NCBI RefSeq assembly: GCF_000614185.1
Contig: NZ_BAKM01000006.1
Span: 91,750 to 155,749, forward strand
Direction of reading: 5' to 3'
DNA from: Phocaeicola sartorii JCM 17136 = DSM 21941
GTDB lineage: Bacteria; Bacteroidota; Bacteroidia; Bacteroidales; Bacteroidaceae
Length of the DNA stretch: 64,000 nucleotides
The translations under genes and the position numbers were made by a program. Shown here in pieces: positions 18,370 through 26,340 of the stretch (the first letter of the stretch is position 1; every line of letters starts with the position of its first letter). Under the pieces are notes generated by a model that worked only from the letters and a program-made list of their open reading frames with translations, was not told the DNA's origin and did not search any database.

Positions 18370-19230
18370 ATGAGAAAACTAATAATCGGAGTTTGTCTGC
18401 TTATGCTGATAAGCTCCTGTGGAGGCGGAAAAAAGAAAATGGACCCCTTCGAGACGCTTACTGAGGAAATTGATTCGCTGACTGCAACCCCGGACACAAC
18501 AGAGGCGATGGCTGCGGTAGAGGAAGAGCCCATGGTTCCCGCTACGGCCGACGAGAGTTTTGCTGACTTTTTCTACAATTTTGCCAGTGATGAAAAATTG
18601 CAACTGTCACGCATCGTGTTCCCTTTACCCTATTATACCATGGAAAAGAAAGAACACATTGAAAAGGACAAGTGGAAGCACGATCCTTTATTCAGCCGGC
18701 AGGATGCCTATACTGTTCTGTTTGACAAGGCGGAGGACATGGAGGTGGAGAAAGATACGGGGCTGACCAGTGTCAAGATAGAATGGATTTACTTGAAAAC
18801 AGGGAAAATCAAGCGGTATTATTTTGAACGCTTGAAAGGGCTGTGGAAACTGGAAGCCATAGATTTCGCGGATATGCCGCGGGAGGATGCCGGTAAGGAG
18901 GACTTCTTTGAGTTTTATGAACGTTTTGCCAACGACTCTGTTTTCCAGTTGTCACGTCTGCACGAACCGTTGAAATTTGTGACCGCTGATCCCGAAGACG
19001 AGTTCCAGATACTGGAGACAACCCTGGAGGCCGGACAATGGTTCGCCTTCCAGCCTGTATTGCCTCGTGAGAATCTGACCAATGTGAACTATGGACAGAA
19101 CGAGAATGTGCATTCCGATACGAAGGTGATTGAAATGAAGGGCTTTGGCAATGGATTTAATAATACGCTCTATTTTGAACGGCGGCACGGTCAGTGGAGA
19201 CTGATGCAGTTTGAGGATCTGAGCGACTGA
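18370..19230 (+). CDS. Lipoprotein of the DUF4348 type
   Basis: The 286-residue protein has a lipobox LISSC followed by GGGKKKMDPFETLTEEIDS. The body is acidic and contains two similar halves: FADFFYNFASDEKLQLSRIVFPL near residue 60 and FFEFYERFANDSVFQLSRLHEPL near residue 180. This shows an internal duplication. The pattern matches my memory of DUF4348 lipoproteins in Bacteroides; function is unknown. It has its own consensus promoter and precedes murB by 11 bases, so the two are likely co-transcribed. Confidence 0.8.
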   Translation: MRKLIIGVCLLMLISSCGGGKKKMDPFETLTEEIDSLTATPDTTEAMAAVEEEPMVPATADESFADFFYNFASDEKLQLSRIVFPLPYYTMEKKEHIEKDKWKHDPLFSRQDAYTVLFDKAEDMEVEKDTGLTSVKIEWIYLKTGKIKRYYFERLKGLWKLEAIDFADMPREDAGKEDFFEFYERFANDSVFQLSRLHEPLKFVTADPEDEFQILETTLEAGQWFAFQPVLPRENLTNVNYGQNENVHSDTKVIEMKGFGNGFNNTLYFERRHGQWRLMQFEDLSD

Positions 19231-19241
19231 TTTGATGGTAA

Positions 19242-20255
19242 ATGAAAGAAATAAAAGACTACTCTCTGTTGCCTCATAATACATTCGGTATGGATGTAAA
19301 GGCATCTTTGTTCGTGGAATATGAATCGGTGGAAGAACTGCGGTCCGTCTTGTCGGATAAAAAACGGATGGCCGGCGGCTGGTTGCATATCGGCGGAGGA
19401 AGTAACTTGCTTTTTAAAGGTGATTACGCGGGGACTATCCTGCATTCGGCTGTCCGGGGATATGAGGTGGTGGCTGAGAACGAACGGGAAATAGAGGTCA
19501 GGGCGGGAGCCGGAGAGGTATGGGATGATTTTGTGGCATATACCGTAAGAAACGGTTGGTATGGCGCTGAAAATCTGTCATTGATTCCCGGCGAGGTAGG
19601 CGCTTCTGCCGTCCAGAATATCGGTGCGTACGGTGTGGAGGCGAAAGATCTGATTGTAAGTGTGGAAACCCTCGAGGTGGAGACCGGCAGGGAACGGCTC
19701 TTTACCTGGGAGGAATGCCGTTACGCTTATCGTGAAAGCATTTTCAAGAAAGAATTGAAAGGTAAATATATAGTGACTCATGTCACTTACCGTCTGAGCC
19801 GGCAGCCGGTCTTTCATCTGGAATATGGCAATGTGCGTGGCGAATTGGAAAAGCAAGGCCGTGAGGTGACTTTGGAGAATGTAAGGGAGGTGATCATAGC
19901 CGTGCGTGAAGCCAAGTTGCCCGATCCGCGGGTGCAGGGCAATGCCGGAAGTTTCTTTATGAATCCCATCGTTCCGCGTAAGCAGTTTGACATGCTACAG
20001 CAGCAGTATCCCGACATGCCGCATTATGAGGTGGATGGCAGCCGGGTGAAAATTCCCGCTGCATGGATGATAGACCGTTGCGGCTGGAAAGGCAAACAAA
20101 TAGGACGCGCGGGTGTTCATTCCAGACAGGCGTTGGTTCTGGTGAACTGTGGGGGCGCTACGGGGGATGAAGTGATCTCTCTTGCCATGCAGATACAGCA
20201 GTCTGTGTTTCAAAAGTTCGGGGTGGCGATCTCTCCCGAAGTGAATTTTATATAA
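19242..20255 (+). CDS. murB: UDP-N-acetylmuramate dehydrogenase
   Basis: This cytoplasmic FAD enzyme reduces UDP-GlcNAc-enolpyruvate with NADPH to UDP-MurNAc in peptidoglycan synthesis. The FAD-binding part shows IGGGSNLLF (near residue 50) and [27 protein letters not shown] is the tyrosine-loop region of type I Mur[10 protein letters not shown] (near residue 234) carries the catalytic serine, and the C-terminal EVNFI carries the catalytic glutamate. The length of 337 residues fits the E. coli type. Confidence 0.95.
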   Translation: MKEIKDYSLLPHNTFGMDVKASLFVEYESVEELRSVLSDKKRMAGGWLHIGGGSNLLFKGDYAGTILHSAVRGYEVVAENEREIEVRAGAGEVWDDFVAYTVRNGWYGAENLSLIPGEVGASAVQNIGAYGVEAKDLIVSVETLEVETGRERLFTWEECRYAYRESIFKKELKGKYIVTHVTYRLSRQPVFHLEYGNVRGELEKQGREVTLENVREVIIAVREAKLPDPRVQGNAGSFFMNPIVPRKQFDMLQQQYPDMPHYEVDGSRVKIPAAWMIDRCGWKGKQIGRAGVHSRQALVLVNCGGATGDEVISLAMQIQQSVFQKFGVAISPEVNFI

Positions 20256-20263
20256 GGTATGAT

Positions 20264-21040
20264 ATGAAGATTACAATACTAGGCAGCGGAACATCTACGG
20301 GAGTACCCGAAATAGGGTGCAAATGCCCGGTATGTACCAGCAGTGATCCCCGGGACAACCGTTTGCGCTGTTCGGGGCTGGTAGAAACGGAAGGGCTCCG
20401 GATACTGATAGACTGCGGTCCCGACTTCCGTGAGCAGATGATACGATTGGATGATTTCAAGCCCTTGGATGGTGTTCTGATCACTCACGAGCATTATGAC
20501 CATGTAGGAGGTTTGGATGATTTGCGTCCTTTCTGCCGTTTCCGCGATGTGCCGGTTTATGCCGAACAATATACGGCGGAGCGTCTGCGCCAGCGTATTC
20601 CTTATTGTTTTGCCGAACATCTTTATCCGGGAGTTCCCCGTATTACATTAGAGGAAATTGTTCCCGGCTCTCCTTTTGTGATCGGCAGTCCCGAAAGAAA
20701 AAAGGTGGAAGTGACGCCCCTCCGGGTGATGCACGGCAGACTGCCCATTTTGGGATACCGCATCGGCCGGATGGCATGGATTACCGATATGCTGACGATG
20801 CCCGAATCTGAATACGATTTGTTGCAGGGACTGGATGTACTGGTAATGAACGCGTTGCGTCCCCAGCCTCACAATACCCATCAGAACCTGCTGACGGCGT
20901 TGGAAAATGCGCGGAGGATAGGAGCCGGAGAGACTTATTTTATTCACATGAGCCATCATGTGGGATTGCATGCTGACGCTGAACGGCTGTTGCCTCCGCA
21001 TATACATTTTGCATACGATGGAATGAAAATTTGTTTATAA
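20264..21040 (+). CDS. MBL-fold metal-dependent hydrolase (PhnP-like)
   Basis: The 258-residue metallo-beta-lactamase-fold phosphodiesterase-like protein starts with LGSGTSTGVPEIGCKCPVC, the glycine-rich strand plus a cysteine pair seen in PhnP-type enzymes. It has the metal motif HEHYDHVGG (near residue 75) and later histidines in MHGRLPILGYRIG and FIHMSHH. The likely activity is hydrolysis of a cyclic phosphate or similar ester, but the substrate is not known. It lies nine bases after murB and overlaps the convergent nth gene by six bases. Confidence 0.87.
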   Translation: MKITILGSGTSTGVPEIGCKCPVCTSSDPRDNRLRCSGLVETEGLRILIDCGPDFREQMIRLDDFKPLDGVLITHEHYDHVGGLDDLRPFCRFRDVPVYAEQYTAERLRQRIPYCFAEHLYPGVPRITLEEIVPGSPFVIGSPERKKVEVTPLRVMHGRLPILGYRIGRMAWITDMLTMPESEYDLLQGLDVLVMNALRPQPHNTHQNLLTALENARRIGAGETYFIHMSHHVGLHADAERLLPPHIHFAYDGMKICL

Positions 21041-21679
21041 AGCCGGCTTCAACGAATACCGGCACAATCCGTTCAGTCCGCATTCCGCACATTTCGGCGT
21101 ACGTGCCACGCAGACATACCTGCCGTGTAAAATCAACCAATGATGTGCGGTGGGTACAATCTCTTCCGGAATGTACTTCATCAGATATTTCTCGGTAGCC
21201 AGCGGTGTGGTGCAGGTTTTGGGAACCAGCCCGATGCGGTGGCTCACCCGGAACACATGCGTGTCTACCGCCATGGCAGCTTTGTTGAACACTACGCTTT
21301 GAATGACATTGGCCGTCTTGCGTCCCACTCCCGGCAGTCTGATCAGTTCTTCCAGTGTTCCCGGCACTTCGCTGTGAAAATCCTTCACCAGCATCTGTGC
21401 CATGCCCACCAGATGTTTCGCCTTGTTGTTGGGATAACTTACACTCCGTATGTATTCATAAACCACTTCCGGTGTCGAAGCGGCCAGTGCCTCAGGAGTC
21501 GGGAAATCCCGGTAAAGGGGAGGGGTGATCATGTTTACCCGCTTGTCCGTACATTGCGCGCTCAGAATAACGGCTATCAACAACTCGAATGGGTTGTTGT
21601 AATGAAGTTCGGTCTCGGCAACGGGCATCGCCTCTTGGAAGTAAGCGATTACCTTGTTATAAAGTTCTTGTTTTTTCAT
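21035..21679 (-). CDS. nth: Endonuclease III
   Basis: This DNA glycosylase/AP lyase removes oxidised pyrimidines. The 214 residues include the helix-hairpin-helix LPGVGRKTANVI with the catalytic lysine, the catalytic Asp in AVDTHVFRVSHR, and the C-terminal 4Fe-4S ligands in the exact spacing C-x6-C-x2-C-x5-C (CVARTPKCAECGLNGLC). It is convergent with the MBL-fold gene. Confidence 0.96.
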   Translation of the reverse strand: MKKQELYNKVIAYFQEAMPVAETELHYNNPFELLIAVILSAQCTDKRVNMITPPLYRDFPTPEALAASTPEVVYEYIRSVSYPNNKAKHLVGMAQMLVKDFHSEVPGTLEELIRLPGVGRKTANVIQSVVFNKAAMAVDTHVFRVSHRIGLVPKTCTTPLATEKYLMKYIPEEIVPTAHHWLILHGRYVCVARTPKCAECGLNGLCRYSLKPAL

Positions 21680-21859
21680 CTTTTCTCTTCTTTTTCCGGT
21701 TACAAATATAATTGATAAATCAATAAGGTGGAGTGATTCGGGCGGTTCATTTGTCCGGCCGGGGTGTCTTCTTCTCCTGTTTGCATGAGCGGGCTTGACG
21801 GTTTCTTTCAGATAAGAATATTTAAGGCGGTTATATTCAAATACCTCGGAAATAATTTC

Positions 21860-21867
21860 TATCTTTG
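21860..21867 (+). promoter_or_regulatory. -7 element of the queuosine cluster
   Basis: TATCTTTG matches TAnnTTTG, about 80 bases before the transporter start, and would give a leader that includes the putative riboswitch. The -33 region is weak. Confidence 0.55.
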
Positions 21868-21910
21868 CGCCTTGAATTAAAAATAGACGTATGATGCCGT
21901 GAATAGCGGT

Positions 21911-21943
21911 CGTGTATTCTAGAACACCACGTAAAAAACAGGA
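21911..21943 (+). promoter_or_regulatory. Putative preQ1-I riboswitch
   Basis: A short stem CGTG (21911-21914) with CACG (21928-21931) encloses the loop TATTCTAGAACAC. It is followed by the A-rich tail TAAAAAACAGGAG, which runs into the start codon at 21947. The loop and tail closely resemble the Bacillus preQ1-I aptamer as I recall it (loop TTCTAGCTACAC, tail TATAAAAAACTAA). A pseudoknot between TTCT (21917-21920) and AGGA (21940-21943) is possible (one U-G pair) and would cover the GGAG ribosome site. The genes behind it are a queuosine precursor transporter, queC and queF. The P1 stem is short and the classic P2 pairs are not perfect, so this remains a prediction. Confidence 0.6.
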
Positions 21944-21946
21944 GAA

Positions 21947-22636
21947 ATGAAGAAGAATAATAACACTGTATCTGTATCGTTCATGTTGCTCGGCATACTG
22001 TTTTGTGTATGTCTTGTCGCAGCGAATTTATTGGAGACCAAGGTAGTCCAGGTCTGGAAAATCACGGCGACAGCCGGATTGGTCGTATTTCCCATCTCTT
22101 ACATCATCAATGACTGTATAGCCGAAGTCTGGGGCTTCCGTAAGGCGCGCCTTATCATTTGGATGGGCTTTGCCATGAATTTCATGGTGGTAGCCTTGGG
22201 CCAGCTTGCCATCCTGATGCCCGCGGCTCCGTTCTGGGAAGGAGAGGAGGGCTTCAACTTCGTGTTCGGCATGGCGCCCCGCATCGCCGTGGCCAGTCTG
22301 ACCGCTTTTCTGGCAGGTTCTTTCCTGAATGCCTATGTCATGAGCAAAATGAAGCTGGCCTCGGGTGGAAAGCACTTTTCGCTCCGTGCCGTCGCTTCTA
22401 CCTTGGTGGGCGAGAGCGCCGATTCCATCATTTTCTTTCCTGTCGCCTTCGGAGGCTTGATGCCTGCCGGCGAACTGATGAAGATGATGCTCATTCAGGC
22501 GGTGCTCAAGACACTCTATGAAATCATTATCCTGCCCGTTACCATCCGTGTGGTAAAGTATATCAAGAAGGTGGATGGAAGCGATGTCTTTGATGAGCAT
22601 ATCTCATACAACGTATTAAAAATAAAAGAACTATAA
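21947..22636 (+). CDS. yhhQ: Queuosine precursor transporter (YhhQ/DUF165 family)
   Basis: The 229-residue membrane protein has about six spans. Family signatures are LLETKVVQVWKITATAG, PISYIINDCIAEVWGF (the conserved ND...EVWG stretch), and VGESADSIIFFPVAFGG. YhhQ-type carriers import preQ0/preQ1 from outside. Here it is followed by queC and queF of the same pathway, supporting the assignment. A GGAG ribosome site lies two bases before the start codon, unusual for Bacteroides, and falls within the predicted riboswitch tail. Confidence 0.92.
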   Translation: MKKNNNTVSVSFMLLGILFCVCLVAANLLETKVVQVWKITATAGLVVFPISYIINDCIAEVWGFRKARLIIWMGFAMNFMVVALGQLAILMPAAPFWEGEEGFNFVFGMAPRIAVASLTAFLAGSFLNAYVMSKMKLASGGKHFSLRAVASTLVGESADSIIFFPVAFGGLMPAGELMKMMLIQAVLKTLYEIIILPVTIRVVKYIKKVDGSDVFDEHISYNVLKIKEL

Positions 22637-22666
22637 TAATTTGCTAACGTGCCGGTATGCCGATAG

Positions 22667-22691
22667 GCCAATTACCGTGCGGAATATGGCG
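22667..22691. repeat. Second copy of the GCCAATT intergenic repeat
   Basis: GCCAATTACCGTGCGG followed by AATATGGCG matches the minus strand of 17166-17190 at 21 of 25 positions, and both copies are preceded by a GCTAAYGTGCC-like stretch. It lies in the 120-base gap before queC, in which I see no gene. Confidence 0.7.
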
Positions 22692-22756
22692 TACCATATC
22701 CATATAGCGGGGCGGTTAGTGCAGGGGCATGTCAGCACATTGAAAAAATATAAACA

Positions 22757-23428
22757 ATGAATAAAAGTGACGCATTGGTTGTGTTCAGCGGCGGGCAGGA
22801 CTCGACCACTTGCCTGTTTTGGGCAAAAAAGCATTTCCGCAGGGTATATGCTTTAAGTTTTATCTATGGACAAAAGCATGTGAAGGAGGTGGAGTTGGCC
22901 CGCGCCATTGCCGGAAAGGCAGGTGTGGAGTTTAAAGCGATGGATGTCTCCTTTATAGGAAACTTGGGCAAAAATTCGCTGACGGATACCACGATAGCGA
23001 TGGACGAGGAGAAGCCTGCCGGCAGTTTCCCTAATACATTTGTGCCGGGGCGCAATCTGTTCTTTCTGAGCATTGCGGCTGTCTATGCGCGCGAACTGGG
23101 GATCAATCATATCGTGACCGGTGTGTCGCAGACCGATTTCAGCGGTTATCCCGATTGCCGGGATGCTTTCATCAAGTCGCTGAATGTGACGTTGAACCTT
23201 GCCATGGATGAGCAGTTCGTGCTTCACACTCCGCTGATGTGGATTGACAAAGCGGAGACATGGGCGTTGGCGGATGAATTGGGCGTGCTCGATTTGATCC
23301 GGCATGAAACGCTGACTTGCTATAATGGCATACAAGGGGATGGCTGTGGCCATTGTCCGGCCTGTAAGCTTCGTCGTGAAGGATTGGAGAAGTATCTGGA
23401 GATAAAGGCGGAAAAAGAGAAACAATAA
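22757..23428 (+). CDS. queC: 7-cyano-7-deazaguanine synthase
   Basis: QueC turns 7-carboxy-7-deazaguanine and ammonia into preQ0 with ATP. The 223-residue protein has the ATP-pyrophosphatase loop [16 protein letters not shown] at the N terminus. The conserved [16 protein letters not shown] and [15 protein letters not shown] follow. The C-terminal zinc ligands are [17 protein letters not shown]. It sits in the queuosine cluster between the transporter and queF. Confidence 0.97.
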   Translation: MNKSDALVVFSGGQDSTTCLFWAKKHFRRVYALSFIYGQKHVKEVELARAIAGKAGVEFKAMDVSFIGNLGKNSLTDTTIAMDEEKPAGSFPNTFVPGRNLFFLSIAAVYARELGINHIVTGVSQTDFSGYPDCRDAFIKSLNVTLNLAMDEQFVLHTPLMWIDKAETWALADELGVLDLIRHETLTCYNGIQGDGCGHCPACKLRREGLEKYLEIKAEKEKQ

Positions 23429-23483
23429 GATAAATGAAGGTGTTTTCTCCCTGTATGAAAAGTGTTTCCTTCCTGTAGATTTT

Positions 23484-23573
23484 ATCGTTTCACCCTAGTG
23501 ATTAAGCTTGATCACTAAAGTGAGGATGTTTCATCACCTTGGTGATATAACTTCATCACCCGGGTGAAACGAT
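23484..23573. repeat. Array of four 22-bp palindromic repeats flanked by a 12-bp inverted repeat
   Basis: Imperfect palindromes of the form TCACYNNRGTGA start at 23490, 23512, 23534 and 23556, exactly 22 bases apart (TCACCCTAGTGA, TCACTAAAGTGA, TCACCTTGGTGA, TCACCCGGGTGA). The outer ends form an inverted repeat, ATCGTTTCACCC (23484-23495) and GGGTGAAACGAT (23562-23573). The rest of the 219-base queC-queF gap holds no gene. Possible roles are a dispersed repeat, a multi-site operator or an RNA structure. Confidence 0.85.
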
Positions 23574-23647
23574 AGGCTCTGCCGGAAGGGAATCTCTTCT
23601 CCGAAGCATGAAAGAGGAAACATGAATATGGAAAAAAGAGAACTTTA

Positions 23648-24102
23648 ATGGAAAGAAAAGATGAATTGACCCTTCTCGGGGCGAAGACCGAGTACAAGCA
23701 GGATTATGCTCCGAAGTGTTGGAGTCCTTTGTGAACAAGCATCCCGGAAACGACTATTGGGTACGTTTCAACTGCCCCGAATTTACCAGTCTGTGTCCTA
23801 TTACAGGACAGCCCGACTTTGCGGAGATCCGTATCTCCTATCTTCCCGATGTGAAAATGGTGGAGAGCAAGAGTTTGAAACTGTATTTGTTCAGTTTCCG
23901 TAATCACGGTGATTTTCATGAAGATTGCGTGAATATCATCATGAAAGACTTGATAAAGCTGATGGATCCCAAATATATAGAGGTGACGGGCATCTTTACT
24001 CCGCGCGGCGGGATCTCCATTTATCCGTATTGCAATTACGGCCGTCCGGGTACCAAGTATGAGGAATTGGCGGAGTATCGGATGCGCAATCACGATTTAT
24101 AA
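23648..24102 (+). CDS. queF: preQ0 reductase (NADPH-dependent), frameshifted near its start
   Basis: QueF reduces preQ0 to preQ1. The frame starts at ATG 23648 ([18 protein letters not shown]) and is broken at CCGAAG near 23713. Adding one G there gives [14 protein letters not shown] and the full 152-residue protein. The active-site Cys and Asp are in [11 protein letters not shown], and the substrate-binding region is in [18 protein letters not shown]. The short single-domain form (no duplicated N-terminal half) matches the Bacillus type. The lost base looks like a sequencing error rather than decay, because every catalytic motif is intact. Confidence 0.9.
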
Positions 24103-24143
24103 GCCGTTTCTTATCAATGAATGAGAGTTTGTTGCCTCAAATA

Positions 24144-24175
24144 TTTGCTAGTCTTGAAAATTTGTTCTACCTTTG
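24144..24175 (+). promoter_or_regulatory. Bacteroides-type promoter of tRNA-Ser
   Basis: TTTG (24144-24147), 20 bases, then TACCTTTG (24168-24175), a full consensus match ending 12 bases before the tRNA. Confidence 0.8.
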
Positions 24176-24187
24176 CACCCCGATAAA

Positions 24188-24275
24188 GGAGAGGTGCTCG
24201 AGTGGTTGAAGAGGCACGCCTGGAAAGCGTGTATACCCCAAAAGGGTATCCGGGGTTCGAATCCCCGTCTCTCCG
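24188..24275 (+). tRNA. tRNA-Ser (anticodon GGA)
   Basis: The acceptor GGAGAGG pairs with TCTCTCC (one G-T pair) and the discriminator is G. The anticodon loop CTGGAAA gives GGA. A long variable arm (TACCCCAAAAGGGTA) marks a class II serine tRNA, followed by the T arm CGGGG/CCCCG. CCA is not encoded. Confidence 0.96.
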
Positions 24276-24300
24276 CTGGAAAGAATTGCAAAACAAAGAA

Positions 24301-24335
24301 AATCCCTGTAAATTAATAATTTACGGGGATTTTTT
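24301..24335 (+). terminator. Terminator after tRNA-Ser
   Basis: A 14-bp stem (24301-24314 with 24318-24331, one T-G pair) around an AAT loop runs into TTTTTTG. Confidence 0.88.
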
Positions 24336-24600
24336 GTTTTTGATATATAGCTAAGCATATCTTTAGAATGGAGGAAATGCAAAGCTTTCCTCTCAGTCTG
24401 TTAATTGTAATGCAGATAGTCGTATCCCAATGAAAAAGGCTTAGTTGTCGGATAGAAAACCTTTAGCAATGCATAAGAAAAGGCTTGCCTTTCAAAGCGT
24501 TTTTCTGCTGTAGTCCCAGTGTATGAGGGCTGTTCGCTGCTTTGACACGATACTATAAACATTTGGTATAATCCTACAAATCTTTTTCAGACTGTGCATC
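24336..24600. other. Non-coding gap of about 265 bases
   Basis: I see no convincing gene, RNA or repeat here. There is only a small hairpin AAAGGC/GCCTTT near 24479-24493 that is not followed by a T run. The stretch probably holds upstream control sequence for the glycoside hydrolase genes. Confidence 0.5.
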
Positions 24601-24608
24601 TATCTTTG
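24601..24608 (+). promoter_or_regulatory. -7 element of the glycoside hydrolase block
   Basis: TATCTTTG lies 31 bases before the small-protein start codon at 24640. A T-rich stretch replaces the -33 TTTG, so an activator may be needed. Confidence 0.55.
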
Positions 24609-24639
24609 AGGCAACGAATTAAATGTAAAATCTGATAAT

Positions 24640-24792
24640 ATGGAAAAGATTAAAAAGTGGTTTCTTAAGATTTATTTCCCTGTCGGACTGGAGAAGGGTA
24701 CAAGCACCCTCCAGCTTGAGATGCCGGGGCAGTGTGGAAATTGTATTCACCAGTTGTTTATCGTGAAAGAAATTAATTCGTCTGAAAAATGA
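24640..24792 (+). CDS. Small CxxC protein of unknown function (50 residues)
   Basis: The frame runs ATG 24640 to TGA 24792 and encodes MEKIKKWFLKIYFPVGL followed by a C-terminal half with GQCGNCIHQLFIV. Its TGA overlaps the ATG of the GH28 gene (ATGA), so translation is likely coupled. A -7 element lies 31 bases upstream. The basic amphipathic N terminus and the single CGNC pair suggest a peptide that could bind a metal or membrane, but I know no such family. It may simply be a translational leader. The ATGA coupling and the promoter are the main reasons to call it real. Confidence 0.5.
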   Translation: MEKIKKWFLKIYFPVGLEKGTSTLQLEMPGQCGNCIHQLFIVKEINSSEK

Positions 24793-26171
24793 AAAATATG
24801 AAGAGGCTTTTATCTGTTATATTATGTGTGCTGATGTCCGTGGAAATGTCGCATGCCCAAACTGTTTCCTTTAATGTGAAGGACTATGGGGCGCGTGGCA
24901 ATGGGAAAAGGTTGGATTCTCCTGCCATCCAGCGGGCGATTGATGCTTGTCATCGTGCCGGAGGAGGAACTGTGATAGTTCCTCCCGGTACTTATCTTTC
25001 GGCTACGGTAGAGTTGAAGGACAATGTGACGTTGCATCTGGAAAAGGATGCGCTTATCTTGGGTACTACCGATTATAAAGCATATCGGAATCTGGATCCT
25101 TTTACGGAAGGACTGGGCATTGAGGTAGGCTGGGCATTGTTGGTGGCGGTGGATGCCCGGAATGTGGGATTGACCGGCGAGGGGACGATTGACGGGCAGG
25201 GATCTGCTTTGAAAGAACGTCATATAAAGGAAGACAAGCGTCCGGAAAAAGATCGTTGGGGATTGCGTCCTTTCTTGCTTCGCTGGGTGCGTTGCCAGGG
25301 TGTTACGGTGAAGGATGTGACATTGAAATATGCCGGTGCGTGGACTTCGCATTATTTTCAGTGCACGGATGTGACGATTGACCGGGTGACGATTCGCAGC
25401 GTGGGGGTTGCTCACAATGATGGTATCAATATTGATGGTTGCCGGCATGTGCGTATCAGTCATTGTGATATTGTGAGCGGAGATGATGCGCTGTGTTTCA
25501 AGACAACTTCCAGCAAGATGGCATGCAGTGATATTGTTGTCACCGATATGAAAATGAAAACCAATCAGGCGGGGATAAAGATGGGAACGGAGTCGATGGC
25601 GCCGTTCGAGGATATCAAGATAAGCAACTGTCACATCTATGACACGAAGAACGGGGGGATCAAACTCTTCTCGGTGGATGGTGCTTGTTTGCGTAATGTG
25701 GAAATTTCGGATATCACGATGGATGAAGTCCGTACGCCGATGATGTTCCGGTTGGGGTCGAGACTGAGCGTTTTCCGTAAGCAGGAAGACACGAAGCAAT
25801 CTACCGGCACGTTTGAAAATGTAGTTGTCCGCAATGTGAGGGCAGTGGCGGCCGACAAGGCGCAGCTTGATCCGCCTTCGGGTATTCTGGTAACCGGTGT
25901 CCCGGGACATTATATTACAAATCTGACGTTGGAAAATATTCATATCCGTCTGTTGGGAACGGGAACGGAGGAGGACGCTCGCCGGCAGGTGCCGGAAGCG
26001 GTGGACCAGTATCCTGAAGTGAAGACTTTCGGACCTAAGATTCCTGCTTACGGCGTATGGGCACGCCACGTCAAAGGATTGAAGTTGAAAAATGTGACTT
26101 TTGAATTGAAGAATCCGGATGCCCGTCCTAAGATTATTTGTGAGGATGGAGACCTGGAAATTTATGAATGA
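24789..26171 (+). CDS. Glycoside hydrolase family 28 protein (polygalacturonase-like)
   Basis: This secreted right-handed beta-helix enzyme (460 residues, signal peptide ending near MSHAQ) should cut galacturonan or rhamnogalacturonan in pectin. N-terminal FNVKDYGARGNGK begins the helix, as in most GH28 enzymes. Catalytic-region motifs are HNDGINIDG (NxD, near residue 214), VSGDDALCFK (the DD pair, near residue 230) and GIKMGTES, equivalent to the RIK strand. The usual GHG histidine is not obvious. It is the first enzyme of a five-enzyme run on this strand. Confidence 0.88.
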   Translation: MKNMKRLLSVILCVLMSVEMSHAQTVSFNVKDYGARGNGKRLDSPAIQRAIDACHRAGGGTVIVPPGTYLSATVELKDNVTLHLEKDALILGTTDYKAYRNLDPFTEGLGIEVGWALLVAVDARNVGLTGEGTIDGQGSALKERHIKEDKRPEKDRWGLRPFLLRWVRCQGVTVKDVTLKYAGAWTSHYFQCTDVTIDRVTIRSVGVAHNDGINIDGCRHVRISHCDIVSGDDALCFKTTSSKMACSDIVVTDMKMKTNQAGIKMGTESMAPFEDIKISNCHIYDTKNGGIKLFSVDGACLRNVEISDITMDEVRTPMMFRLGSRLSVFRKQEDTKQSTGTFENVVVRNVRAVAADKAQLDPPSGILVTGVPGHYITNLTLENIHIRLLGTGTEEDARRQVPEAVDQYPEVKTFGPKIPAYGVWARHVKGLKLKNVTFELKNPDARPKIICEDGDLEIYE

Positions 26172-26185
26172 TAGAAGAGACTGAT

Positions 26186-26340
26186 ATGATAAGGTTGTAT
26201 AAAATAGGTTTTGCTTTGTGGCGCTGTGTCAGCGCGGTTGGTGTGCTGGCACAGACAGCCACCTTGAAAAGTCCGGATGGAAGGATTACTTTTTAAGGGT
26301 GGACAAGGATCGTTTGATTTACATTAATGAAGAAATAGAG
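26186..26340 (+). pseudogene. Remnant of a GH97 N-terminus
   Basis: ATG 26186 opens a frame of 36 codons with a signal-peptide-like start, then AQTATLKSPDGRITF and a stop (TAA 26294-26296). A neighbouring frame continues RVDKDRLIYIN, which is how GH97 beta-sandwich N-termini usually carry on. The homology then ends at the next start codon (26341). The fragment therefore looks like the first about 45 residues of a second GH97 gene whose body is gone. I cannot exclude an old duplication of the intact gene next to it. Confidence 0.6.

Noticed and set aside
22028..22600. A 190-residue minus-strand frame
   Set aside because: It is antisense to the queuosine precursor transporter and rich in His and Gln without domain signature.
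23484..23573. CRISPR array
   Set aside because: Repeats are directly abutting 22-base units with no unique spacers and no cas genes nearby.
24114..24382. Short minus-strand frames across tRNA-Ser (RRDGDSNPGY-type peptide)
   Set aside because: They are antisense to the tRNA. Such peptides are a known false gene call over serine tRNAs.
24822..26069. A 415-residue open frame on the minus strand
   Set aside because: It lies entirely within the GH28 gene in the opposite direction and has no family motif or start signal; the length comes from codon bias of the real gene.
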